Shown: positions 1 to 8,435, numbered from the stretch's first letter. The stretch: 43,975 bases of DNA from Rhodospirillales bacterium (GCA_025351925.1 JANXVC010000125.1:1-43975), one strand, 5' to 3'. Numbers and translations are program-made. The notes: generated by a model from the sequence alone, not told the origin.

Positions 1-395
1 CCGTAGCCGGTGTCGCCGGGCTCGCCGTTTGGCAGCACATTATTGTGCATGGAGCCGACCCAGAAGTTGCCGAGCGGGTCGGCGCGGCCGTCGTTCAGCC
101 GGACCTGCGGCCAGCCCGGCAGGGCAAAGCCGTGCTCTAGCCGCGTATCCGTCTCCGGCCGCCACAGCAGCAGGCGGGAGCCGAGCGCCACCAGCATCGT
201 GCCCGGGCGGTTGGTGAGCGCCAGCGCCACGACCGGCTCATGGAACAACCAGGTATGGACGGCGCCGCCGACCGTGTCGAGCCGGTGGATCAGGAAGCGG
301 TTGATGTCGGTCCAATAGACTGCCGCCTCGTCTGCGTTCCAGACTACCCCCTCGCCGCAGCGGTCGCCGGTTGGAGCAATGCATTCTATAAGCAT
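1..395 (-). CDS. SMP-30/gluconolactonase/LRE family protein (C-terminus cut by window edge)
   Basis: Minus-strand frame from ATG at 395 is open to the window edge: MLIECIAPTGDRCGEGVVWNADEAAVYWTDINRFLIHRLDT...LNDGRADPLGNFWVGSMHNN, typical of SMP-30. Absent from the ORF track because it has no stop inside the window. Confidence 0.88.
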   Translation of the reverse strand, partial: MLIECIAPTGDRCGEGVVWNADEAAVYWTDINRFLIHRLDTVGGAVHTWLFHEPVVALALTNRPGTMLVALGSRLLLWRPETDTRLEHGFALPGWPQVRLNDGRADPLGNFWVGSMHNNVLPNGEPGDTGY

Positions 396-590
396 GGCGC
401 AGCTTCCGGCTGTCTGCTGGGAGTCGTCAAGCCCAGCCGCCGGTTGCTATGACGCGAGCTGACAGGGTCAGATATGTCAGGGCGCGCGAGAATGTAAGCT
501 TTTGTTAGGCTCCGGATTGGAAGCCTGTTATGGCTGTCGGGTCCCTCCTGAGATAGGACTGCACGCTGGATCTTTTGGAGTATAGCGCAA

Positions 591-824
591 GTGACGCAGC
601 ACGCTGGCGAAAGCAACGGGCCGGGCCGGGCCACGCAAACATCCGACGCCGCAACGCAGGCTTCGGCAAACGGCTACAGCATAGCCGTGCGCCGGAACGG
701 CCCGGCGGTGGAGATCACGCTGACGGCCAGCAATGACTATGCGAGCATGGAACTGTATGACAGCCTGATCCGATCGATCAAGGCAGGCCACCTGCGGTTC
801 GAGATAGACGTCGCCCGTCCCTAA
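591..824 (+). CDS. small hypothetical protein (77 aa)
   Basis: GTG start with upstream GGAG; high-GC third positions; ordered C-terminal half (YSIAVRRNGPAVEITLTASNDYASMELYDSLIRSIKAGHLRFEIDV). Confidence 0.5.
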   Translation: MTQHAGESNGPGRATQTSDAATQASANGYSIAVRRNGPAVEITLTASNDYASMELYDSLIRSIKAGHLRFEIDVARP

Positions 825-1013
825 GCCGGCCAGGCGTTGAGATTTCGGACAGGGAATGCATCGGCGCGTGGCCGCTTGTGCCATGCCCTCAACGGCCTGG
901 GGGTACCCTAACCAGTAGTCTCAACAAATAGTTGCATATTACGACTAATTACAAGATGTATCAGCTGTGGTGGGCAGTTAGTCCCCTGGCCATGAACTGC
1001 GATGGTGGATGTT

Positions 1014-1032
1014 CCCTATCGATAGGGTTTTT
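1014..1032 (+). terminator. perfect palindrome CCCTATCGATAGGG followed by TTTTT (terminator-like, or operator)
   Basis: Exact 14-bp dyad plus T5 tract in the AT-rich gap between the 591 ORF and the GGDEF/EAL gene. Confidence 0.35.
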
Positions 1033-1074
1033 GACTGAATACCCGGGAAATGTCCTAAAATTGCTAGTTTCGGC

Positions 1075-1105
1075 CTTAAGTTATGTGTTCTTAAGATACG
1101 GTTAG
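1075..1105. promoter_or_regulatory. CTTAAG-N9-CTTAAG dyad overlapping a CtrA-like TTAA-N7-TTAG
   Basis: CTTAAGttatgtgttCTTAAGatacggTTAG, about 105-135 bp upstream of the probable ATG (1209) of the GGDEF/EAL gene. Confidence 0.3.
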
Positions 1106-1208
1106 CCATAAATTATTGACCTCTGGACAATGTTGTTTCAGCAGATCATTCTATATACCTCGAAGATGCATTGCATATTTTCGTCAATCTAAGGTTGCAT
1201 TGTTCCAT

Positions 1209-3200
1209 ATGCTCAATGGAAAGAGTTCAGTATCGGCGGCGGTTGGCAAAGCCGAAAACGGTGACCTACCAGCGTCGCTGCTGCAAACAACCTCTGCTTT
1301 CGCAGTGGCGGAGGAGGAACGCCAGCGGTTGCGCACGCTGGCCGCCTACGGTTTGACCGACACGGCGTCCGAAGCCGACTTCGACAATTTTGCCAGCATG
1401 GCCGCCGACCTGTTCCGCACGCCGATCGGCCTCATCAACCTCGTTGGCCTGCAGCACCTCACCGTCAAGGGCCGCTCAGGAACCGCCATCGAGAGCATCC
1501 CGCGCGACGGTGCGTTCTGCACCTACGCGATCCTCGCCGACGAGGTGCTCGTCGTGTCCGATCTGTCTGTGGACGCGCGGTTCACCGACAATCCGATGGT
1601 GACCGGGAAGGCGGGCTTCCGCTTCTATGCCGGGGCGCCGCTCATCAGCCCGCTCGATGGCCGCCGCATCGGCACGCTATGCATCGCCGACCACGTGCCG
1701 CGCCCATCGCTGGATGAGCGCGAGCTCCGGCTGCTGACCGGCCTTGCCGCCCTAGTCATGGACCGGATGGAGCTGCGCCGGGCTGAAAACCGGCTGCGTT
1801 ACCTTGCGCATAACGATGCGCTGACCGGGTGCGCCAACCGGGCGAAGCTTGGGGAGCTGACCGAGGCGGCGAAGGCCGGCGCCGAGCCGACCGCGATGAT
1901 CCTGCTCGACCTCGACAGCTTCAAGCACGTCAACGACACGCTGGGCCATGCAGCGGGCGATGCTCTGCTGGTCGAAGTGGGCCAGCGCCTGACTGCAGCC
2001 CTGGCCGGCCGGGGGACGCTCGGACGGCTGGGCGGCGATGAGTTCGCGGCCCTGTTGCCCGGCCTTGGCGATGCGGCGCTGGCCGGCGATCTGGCCCGCG
2101 CGCTGCAAGGCAGCCTCGATCCCCCGTTCCTGATCGCCGGACGCGAGTTCCGCATCGGCGCCAGCGCCGGCGTCGCGGTGGCCGCCTCATCCGGCGCTGG
2201 GCACCTGCTGGCCAGCGCCGACCTCGCGCTGTATCGGGCCAAGGCGGAGGGCCGCCGGCAGTGCCGCGTGTTCGACGTGGCGATGCGCGAGAAGTATATC
2301 GCCCGACGTGCCTTGGAGGAGGAGGTCGGCCGGGCAGCCCGCAACGGCGAGTTCGAGCTGTATTTTCAGCCGCAGATCTGCCTCACGCGCGGCGCACTGA
2401 TCGGGGCCGAGGCCCTGCTGCGCTGGCGCCATCCCGAGCGCGGCCTGCTGCTGCCGGCCGTGTTCCTGGACGCGCTCGAAGCCGGGTCCATGGCGGGGTC
2501 GGTCGGCGACTGGGTAATCGCGGAGGGCTGCCGGCAGGCCGCTTTATGGCACGCGCAGGGATTGCACCTGCGCGTCGGCGTCAACCTGTTTGACGAGCAG
2601 ATTCGTGCGGGCAAGCTGGAGGACACCGTCCAGGCCGCGCTTGAGCGCTGGGCGCTGCCCGCATCGGCGCTGGAGCTTGAGCTGACGGAGACCATCGCGC
2701 TGCGCCATGACGACGCGCTGCTTGCGCCGCTGCATGCGCTGCACGCTCTCGGCGTGGGCGTGGCCCTGGACGACTTCGGTACCGGCTTTGCCTCGCTCTC
2801 GATGCTGCGGCGCTGCCCGTTGAGCCGATTGAAGATCGACCGCGGCTTCGTCTCCGAGCTTGGCGCCGGGGGCGTGCCGGGCAGCGGCAGCGACCGGAGC
2901 GATGTAGTCATCGTGGAGGCTGTGCTGGCGCTGGGCCGCGGGCTCGGGCTGGGGGTGGTGGCCGAGGGCGTCGAGACCGAGACGCAGGCGGCATTCCTTG
3001 CGGCGCGCGGCTGCAATGAGGCGCAGGGTTTTCTCTATGGGCGCCCCACGCCGGCGTCGCACCTGCTCGCGCCAGCACCCGGCCAGCGCCTGCGTTTCCA
3101 GACCGGTCCGGCCGCCGCGTCGGAGGCTGCGCCCGTCCGGGCGGCCAGCCAGCTCGCGCCGCCCATCAGCCGATACGTGCGGCGGCAGCACCGAGGCTAG
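1209..3200 (+). CDS. GAF-GGDEF-EAL domain protein (putative bifunctional diguanylate cyclase/phosphodiesterase)
   Basis: GAF region (CTYAILADEVLVVSDLSVDARFTDNPMV), RLGGDEFAALLPG, GAEALLRWRHPE, ALDDFGTGFASL, LKIDRGFV, VAEGVET. ORF opens at TTG 1116 but ATG 1209 (MLNGKSS) is more plausible. Confidence 0.93.
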   Translation: MLNGKSSVSAAVGKAENGDLPASLLQTTSAFAVAEEERQRLRTLAAYGLTDTASEADFDNFASMAADLFRTPIGLINLVGLQHLTVKGRSGTAIESIPRDGAFCTYAILADEVLVVSDLSVDARFTDNPMVTGKAGFRFYAGAPLISPLDGRRIGTLCIADHVPRPSLDERELRLLTGLAALVMDRMELRRAENRLRYLAHNDALTGCANRAKLGELTEAAKAGAEPTAMILLDLDSFKHVNDTLGHAAGDALLVEVGQRLTAALAGRGTLGRLGGDEFAALLPGLGDAALAGDLARALQGSLDPPFLIAGREFRIGASAGVAVAASSGAGHLLASADLALYRAKAEGRRQCRVFDVAMREKYIARRALEEEVGRAARNGEFELYFQPQICLTRGALIGAEALLRWRHPERGLLLPAVFLDALEAGSMAGSVGDWVIAEGCRQAALWHAQGLHLRVGVNLFDEQIRAGKLEDTVQAALERWALPASALELELTETIALRHDDALLAPLHALHALGVGVALDDFGTGFASLSMLRRCPLSRLKIDRGFVSELGAGGVPGSGSDRSDVVIVEAVLALGRGLGLGVVAEGVETETQAAFLAARGCNEAQGFLYGRPTPASHLLAPAPGQRLRFQTGPAAASEAAPVRAASQLAPPISRYVRRQHRG

Positions 3201-3302
3201 CCGCATAGCCTCGCACACACCCTTAATATCTCGGGACCGCCCTCGACGGGGATGGGCTGCGCCGCTATGGCATCTGCAGCGATCCGCAACCCAACGAGGA
3301 CC

Positions 3303-3947
3303 ATGCCGCCCTTCCTACGCAACGTCGTTATCATCGGTGCGGCGGCCGTGGCACTTGGCACGGCAATCATTGCGGAATGGATAGCACTGGCGCCCTTGGG
3401 CACGCTGCCTCTCACTCCGGCCCGCGTTTTCGATTGGATGGAGCAGCGCCCGCCGGCTAAGCCGAACCCAGTGCAGATGCAGGCCCAGGTCGCTGCTCTC
3501 CTCGCGCGCCCGCTGTTTACCCCGGGTCGCCGGCCCACCACGCTGGACGCAGCGCCCGCATCGGCCAGCGTCGAGCTGCCGCGCCTGGCTGGGGTAATGG
3601 TCAGCGCACAGGGCAGCAGCGCAGTCTTTGCCGGCGCCGAAGGCGGCAAAGCCATCGTGATCGGCACAGGCGCCAGCATCGGCGATTTTAAGGTTCAAAA
3701 GATTGAGGCGGGACAAGTCACGCTGATCGGAGCCGACGGCGGCACGCGCCTGCTCCGACCAAGCTTTGACCCCGGCCGGCTTCCAGCGCGCGCCGATATA
3801 CCAGGACCGAGGAACGCAGCCGTGAACACCATAACCGCGCCAAGGCCCAGGCCTGCCGTCGTCACGCGAAGCGCGCCGCCCGGCCTGGGCAGCACGCGGC
3901 AGCTACGGCCTAGCCCGGCGCCGTCCCGCCAAGGCGCGCCACCCTAA
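3303..3947 (+). CDS. GspC/GspN-like type II secretion-associated protein (orphan)
   Basis: N-terminal TM (MPPFLRNVVIIGAAAVALGTAIIAEW) followed by an HR-like segment (ALLARPLFTPGRRP...LPRLAGVMVSAQGSSAVFAGAEGGKAIVIGTGASIGDFKVQKIEAGQVTLIGADG). GAGGA upstream of ATG 3303. Confidence 0.6.
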   Translation: MPPFLRNVVIIGAAAVALGTAIIAEWIALAPLGTLPLTPARVFDWMEQRPPAKPNPVQMQAQVAALLARPLFTPGRRPTTLDAAPASASVELPRLAGVMVSAQGSSAVFAGAEGGKAIVIGTGASIGDFKVQKIEAGQVTLIGADGGTRLLRPSFDPGRLPARADIPGPRNAAVNTITAPRPRPAVVTRSAPPGLGSTRQLRPSPAPSRQGAPP

Positions 3948-3954
3948 GCAGCAT

Positions 3955-5673
3955 CTAGTTGCTGCGTGCCGCAACCGGGCTCAGATCCGGCAAGATGATG
4001 CGGCGGGCGATCAGGTTGGTGCGGTTGGGTGCGGTCGCCACGCCGAATACCGACGTGACCACCTGTTTGTTCACGGCCAGGCCCATGTAGTCGCCAACAA
4101 AATGACCGCGCGCGACTGGTGCGTTGAGGAGGTCGAACGAGGCATCGGTGAGGCGCAGCTCCGAACCCCATCCGCTTCGCGACGCACAGCCATAGACGCT
4201 GGCAGGACTGCAGAACACCGCCCAGTAGTCGGTCAGCTCGGCGTTGCTCTCAGCACTGCCATAGCGGAAGTCGTAGTGGGTCACCACGACCGTCCCGTCG
4301 CCCGCCACCTTGACCTGCGGAACGAAAGCTTGCTGCTGCAGCGCGTTGGCCCGTTCCGGCGTCTGGTTGACCTGCACCGGCGCCGACCAGGTGCTGCCGC
4401 CGTCCAGCGACTGCGAGAACGCTATCGCATCCACGCTGGTGAACCGGATGTCCTGCCACACGACATAAAGCGCGCCGCTCGCACGGTCCACCGCGACGTC
4501 AAAGAGGATAGCGGCGTCGCGGACCGGCTGCTGCTGGTTGGGAGTGATCACGGAATTGCCGAAGTTCAGGCTGACGTAGCTCGGCGTCGCCTCGAAGGTG
4601 TCGCCCTTGTCGGAGGAACGGACGAGGCCGATGCGGATCGCGCCGTTGGGGTCGATCTTGGTGAAGAAATCCGCCAGGCGCCCATCCGGCAGGACGACGA
4701 GCTGGTTGCCGATGGTCTGCGAGTTCGGGCCGGGATCGTAGATCGGTCGCGCCGGCTCCCAGGTCACGCCGCCGTCGGTCGTGCGGGCGAGGTAGGTCGG
4801 GCCTTTGAACTGGACCGGTGCGGTCGCGACCGCGGGTGTGGTTGGACCCTGATCGGGATCGCGCGTCTGCGCCCGCAGCCGCATCATGCGGTCTTGGGCG
4901 TTCATGACGCCGTCGGGGTAATGCACCGTCTGCGCCGGGGCCGCCGCCGCGCCGCCGTCACCCTCGCCGCCGGCGCCGATGGTGAAGTCCTGCAGGCGGT
5001 CCCATACGGCGTAGGCGCGGGTGCTGTCGGTCGGGTCGGCGGTGATCGAGTTTTTGTCGTTGAGGATCTGCGGGTCGGTGTCCTCGATCAGGGTGACCGG
5101 CGCCTCCCAAGTCCAGGCGCCGTCGGTCGAGCGGTTGACCAGCATGGCGTTCCGCCCTTCGCCGCCGGACGGCAGGGTGGGGAACAGCGAGAGCGACATG
5201 AAATAGGCGGTGCCGGTCGGCCCGAAGCTGACCCAAGGGTCCGAGGCGCGCGGATAGATGCCGCCGCTGCAGTTCGACACGCCGCTGGGCAGGGTGACGA
5301 ACCAGCTCTGGCCGCCATCGTCGCTGAGCGCGCCGCGCAGCCCGCGCGAGCCGCCATTCGACCAGCGATCCTGCTGCACGCCGACCAGCAGGCGCGTGGG
5401 TTCGGACGGGTCGATGGCGAGCCAGGGCTCGATGGCGGTGTTGGGAAACAGGTTGCCAGTCTGGTTTTTGGCATCATCCAGTACGCAGCCCGCGAACGCG
5501 CTTTGGTCGGTGACGAGGACCGACGGTTCCAGCGTCTGTGCCGCTGCAGGAGGAGCGATGCCACAGCCGAGCGCCGCGGCACCGACACTGGCCAGCGCCC
5601 AACGGCGCCGGGAGCCTGCCGCTGCCCCGCGCGGCGGCGTTTCGGTTGGACGTTGCGAAGATTTTGGGATCAT
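3955..5673 (-). CDS. secreted BNR/sialidase-like (Asp-box) protein
   Basis: Hydrophobic N-terminus ending PPAAAQ; Asp-box-like motifs SDDGGQSW, TTDGGVTW, SSDKGDTF, SLDGGSTW. Probable start 5673 (MIPKSSQ) rather than 5736. Confidence 0.8.
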   Translation of the reverse strand: MIPKSSQRPTETPPRGAAAGSRRRWALASVGAAALGCGIAPPAAAQTLEPSVLVTDQSAFAGCVLDDAKNQTGNLFPNTAIEPWLAIDPSEPTRLLVGVQQDRWSNGGSRGLRGALSDDGGQSWFVTLPSGVSNCSGGIYPRASDPWVSFGPTGTAYFMSLSLFPTLPSGGEGRNAMLVNRSTDGAWTWEAPVTLIEDTDPQILNDKNSITADPTDSTRAYAVWDRLQDFTIGAGGEGDGGAAAAPAQTVHYPDGVMNAQDRMMRLRAQTRDPDQGPTTPAVATAPVQFKGPTYLARTTDGGVTWEPARPIYDPGPNSQTIGNQLVVLPDGRLADFFTKIDPNGAIRIGLVRSSDKGDTFEATPSYVSLNFGNSVITPNQQQPVRDAAILFDVAVDRASGALYVVWQDIRFTSVDAIAFSQSLDGGSTWSAPVQVNQTPERANALQQQAFVPQVKVAGDGTVVVTHYDFRYGSAESNAELTDYWAVFCSPASVYGCASRSGWGSELRLTDASFDLLNAPVARGHFVGDYMGLAVNKQVVTSVFGVATAPNRTNLIARRIILPDLSPVAARSN

Positions 5674-5835
5674 GAGGCTGAACTTCCGTATTTGGGTGAG
5701 CCTTCGAGCGTATCGACCTAGCTTCCGATCATTCAAGCAGAATAGATCATGGGAATGGGGGGTTCGACGGGTGGCAACTTAGGCGTTAGTAGATGTTTTG
5801 CTACGTGCAGCAAGCACGCAAGGAACATCTTCACT

Positions 5836-5886
5836 ATGATTCCAACAACATTCTTGCAAATGTTCTTTGTAGCAACGTTTTTTTAG
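5836..5886 (+). CDS. putative leader peptide MIPTTFLQMFFVATFF (16 aa)
   Basis: Short ORF ATG ATT CCA ACA ACA TTC TTG CAA ATG TTC TTT GTA GCA ACG TTT TTT TAG preceded by AGGA; 5 Phe and 3 Thr; lies upstream of hairpins and the threonine-dehydratase-like gene. Confidence 0.3.
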   Translation: MIPTTFLQMFFVATFF

Positions 5887-5926
5887 ACGCAAAGTTATTG
5901 CATCTTCTCGCAAAAGCGTGAAGGTA

Positions 5927-5975
5927 TCGGCATAGCCGAATTTGGCCGGGCGGCAACATCTCCCGCCTGGCCAAA
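5927..5975 (+). promoter_or_regulatory. tandem hairpins in the 5' leader of the threonine-dehydratase-like gene
   Basis: TCGGC-ATA-GCCGA (5927-5939), then TTTGGCCGGGCGG (5941-5953) / CCGCCTGGCCAAA (5963-5975): 13 bp with one G-U pair and a 9-nt loop, ending 23 nt before ATG 5999. Confidence 0.45.
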
Positions 5976-5998
5976 GCGCTTGGCTTGGTGGCTTCATC

Positions 5999-6997
5999 AT
6001 GCCAGTAGCAGAGTACGCACCGCGCCCTGCATGGAAGGCTTCGCTCGTGTTCGACCTGCCCGCCCTTGAAGGCACCACCCGCCTCGTCCACGCGGCCATG
6101 CCGCCAACGCCGCAGTATGCCTGGCCGCTGCTGGCGGAACGCACCGGCTGCGAGGTTTGGGTCAAGCACGAGAACCACACGCCCACTGGCGCCTTCAAGG
6201 TGCGCGGCGGCATCGTGTATCTCGACGCCCTGCGCCGCGAGCGGCCGCAGGTTCGCGGCATCGTCACCGCCACGCGCGGCAACCACGGCCAGAGCCTGCC
6301 CTACGCCGCACGCGGCACCGGGGTGGGCGTCACCGTCGTGGTGCCGCATGGCAATTCGGCGGAGAAGAACGCCGCTATGCGCGGCTTCGGGGCGGAACTG
6401 CTGGAGTTCGGCCGCGACTTCGACGAGGCGCGCGGGCACGCAGCACGGCTCGCGGCCGAGCGTCAGCTGGAGCTCGTGCCGTCGTTCCATCCGGACCTGG
6501 TCCGCGGCGTCGCGACCTACACGCTCGAGCTGTTCCGCGCCGTATCCGGCCTCGATACCGTGTATGTGCCGATCGGCATGGGGTCCGGCATCTGCGGCCT
6601 GATCCGCACGCGCGACCTGCTCGGGCTGCAGACCCGCATCGTCGGCGTGGTCTCGGCGGCGGCGCCGGCGATGGCGCTGTCGGTCGAGGCTCAGCGCATC
6701 GTCACGACCGAGACGGCCGACACCTTCGCGGACGGCATGGCCTGCCGGGTGCCCGACCCGGAAGCTTTCGCGATCATCCGGGCCGGCGCCGACCGCATCG
6801 TGCGGGTGACCGACGCCGAGGTGGCGGCTGCAATCCGCGCCTACTGGACGGACACCCACAACCTCGCCGAGGGCGCCGGCGCAGCGCCGCTTGCCGCCCT
6901 GCTGCAGGAGCGCGAGCGAATGCGGGGCCAGCGGGTGGGCGTCATCCTGTGCGGCGGCAACATCGACCTGGAGGTCGCCCGGCGCGTGCTGTTCTAA
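5999..6997 (+). CDS. threonine dehydratase-like PLP-dependent enzyme
   Basis: Fold-type II PLP motifs: HENHTPTGAFKVRGG, TATRGNHGQSLPYAA, GMGSGICGLI, CGGNIDLE. ATG 5999 preferred over TTG 5942. Confidence 0.9.
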   Translation: MPVAEYAPRPAWKASLVFDLPALEGTTRLVHAAMPPTPQYAWPLLAERTGCEVWVKHENHTPTGAFKVRGGIVYLDALRRERPQVRGIVTATRGNHGQSLPYAARGTGVGVTVVVPHGNSAEKNAAMRGFGAELLEFGRDFDEARGHAARLAAERQLELVPSFHPDLVRGVATYTLELFRAVSGLDTVYVPIGMGSGICGLIRTRDLLGLQTRIVGVVSAAAPAMALSVEAQRIVTTETADTFADGMACRVPDPEAFAIIRAGADRIVRVTDAEVAAAIRAYWTDTHNLAEGAGAAPLAALLQERERMRGQRVGVILCGGNIDLEVARRVLF

Positions 6998-7004
6998 GCC
7001 GCGC

Positions 7005-8378
7005 TCAAGCCATCCACGCCGCCGCTGCTGATCCCAGCGCCGTGGCGGGCCGCTCCCAGTGCATCGATGCACCCTCGACGCCGCACGGCGGGCGCACCCG
7101 GCGCGCCGGACCCCACGCCGTCGCCTCGGCCGCGAATGCCAGATCATCGGGCGTCTCCGGCGCGAGCGCGACCTGATCGCCCACCGGCAGGCTACTCAGC
7201 AGCGCGGCGGTGCCGGCCAACGAGGCGCGCACCGTGCAGCCCGCCCCCGTCGCCAGGCGTCCCGTCAGGCCGCGCACAACGGCAGCGGCCATCAGGTAGC
7301 CGGTCGCATGATCCAGCGCCTGTACCGGCAAGGGCGTCGGGCGGTCGCGGCCCATGCGGCGCATGCCGGCCTCGGCGATGCCGCTACTCATCTGCACCAG
7401 GCTGTCGAAGCCGCGGCGCCCCTGCCACGGGCCGGACCAGCCATAGGCGTCGAGCGATACATCGACGAGCCCGGGGCACAAGTCACGGCGGCGCGCCGTA
7501 TCCAGGCCAAGCCCGGCCAGCGCGCCGGGACGGTAGCCGTGCACCAGCACGTCCGCCTGGCTCAGCAGGTCTTCCCAGATGATGCGATCGGTTTGCTGGC
7601 GGAGGTCGAGACGCGCGCAGCTTTTGCCCAGCACGACATCCGGCACGACGCCAGGTTCGTCCCAGCCGGGTGGATCGATGCGCAGCACCTCGGCGCCGAA
7701 ACCGGCCAGGAAGCGGGTGGCGACCGGGCCGGCCAGCACGCGCGTCAGGTCCAGCACGCGCACGCCCTGCAATGGAGCGGCGGCCGGGATGGTCCAGCGG
7801 GGCGCCGGGCCAGGAGCGCTGTGCTCGGTCAGCAGCAGGGGCGTCTCGGCGACGGCCTGGCCCTGGGGGTGCGCCGCCCAGGCCGCCGTGCTGCGCATCG
7901 CCGCCGCACAGCCGCCGTGCTGGACAATAGCGTCCTCCAGCGCGTTTGCTGTCCAGCCGGCGACCGCCTGGGCAACCCGCTCGCGTTCCGCTGGGACGCC
8001 CAGCACCGCAAGCGCCGCCGCCCGGTGATGCGGCGCGTTGGTATGCAGCCGTATCCAGCCATCGGCGGCCGGGTAGTCGCCGGCGACCGGGTCCCAAGCT
8101 GGCGGCAGCTTCCAGCCCTGCGGACGGATCGAGCTGCCGAACCAGAACGACGCGAGCCGCCGATCGACGCTTGCTTGCGGGTGTCCGCCCCGGCGCGTAT
8201 CGATGAGCTCGGCCACGGCGAGGCAGGCGGCGCCGACCGACGCCCCGGCCAGGTCGCTGACCGCAAAAACCGAGGGCAGGTCGCCCTCGCCGGTGATGGT
8301 GAGGCGGCCCAGCCACTCCGGCGCGCCGCCAAGGGTTTGCCAGATGCCGGCGAGCGCGCTTCTGGTGCCTTCGAACAT
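7005..8378 (-). CDS. CaiB/BaiF CoA-transferase family protein with permuted-looking domain order
   Basis: C-terminal half: LQGVRVLDLTRVLAGPVATRFLAGFGAEVLRIDPP...LDLRQQTDR...ADVLVHGYRPGALAGLGLD (canonical CaiB N-terminus). N-terminal half resembles the canonical C-terminal part. Confidence 0.85.
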   Translation of the reverse strand: MFEGTRSALAGIWQTLGGAPEWLGRLTITGEGDLPSVFAVSDLAGASVGAACLAVAELIDTRRGGHPQASVDRRLASFWFGSSIRPQGWKLPPAWDPVAGDYPAADGWIRLHTNAPHHRAAALAVLGVPAERERVAQAVAGWTANALEDAIVQHGGCAAAMRSTAAWAAHPQGQAVAETPLLLTEHSAPGPAPRWTIPAAAPLQGVRVLDLTRVLAGPVATRFLAGFGAEVLRIDPPGWDEPGVVPDVVLGKSCARLDLRQQTDRIIWEDLLSQADVLVHGYRPGALAGLGLDTARRRDLCPGLVDVSLDAYGWSGPWQGRRGFDSLVQMSSGIAEAGMRRMGRDRPTPLPVQALDHATGYLMAAAVVRGLTGRLATGAGCTVRASLAGTAALLSSLPVGDQVALAPETPDDLAFAAEATAWGPARRVRPPCGVEGASMHWERPATALGSAAAAWMA

Positions 8379-8435
8379 GCGGCGGCTCCGGATGGATTAA
8401 CGAGCGACCTCTATCATCGTGCAACGCGAGCCCGA

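Noticed and set aside
1116-1208. N-terminal extension of the GGDEF/EAL ORF from TTG 1116
   Set aside because: Cys/Phe/Arg-rich, AT-rich segment unlike the rest of the protein; ATG 1209 is more plausible.
4102-5721. 539-aa plus-strand ORF opposite the BNR/sialidase-like gene
   Set aside because: Antisense shadow ORF typical of high-GC DNA; Arg/Gly/Val-rich with no recognisable domain, while the minus strand encodes clear Asp-box motifs.
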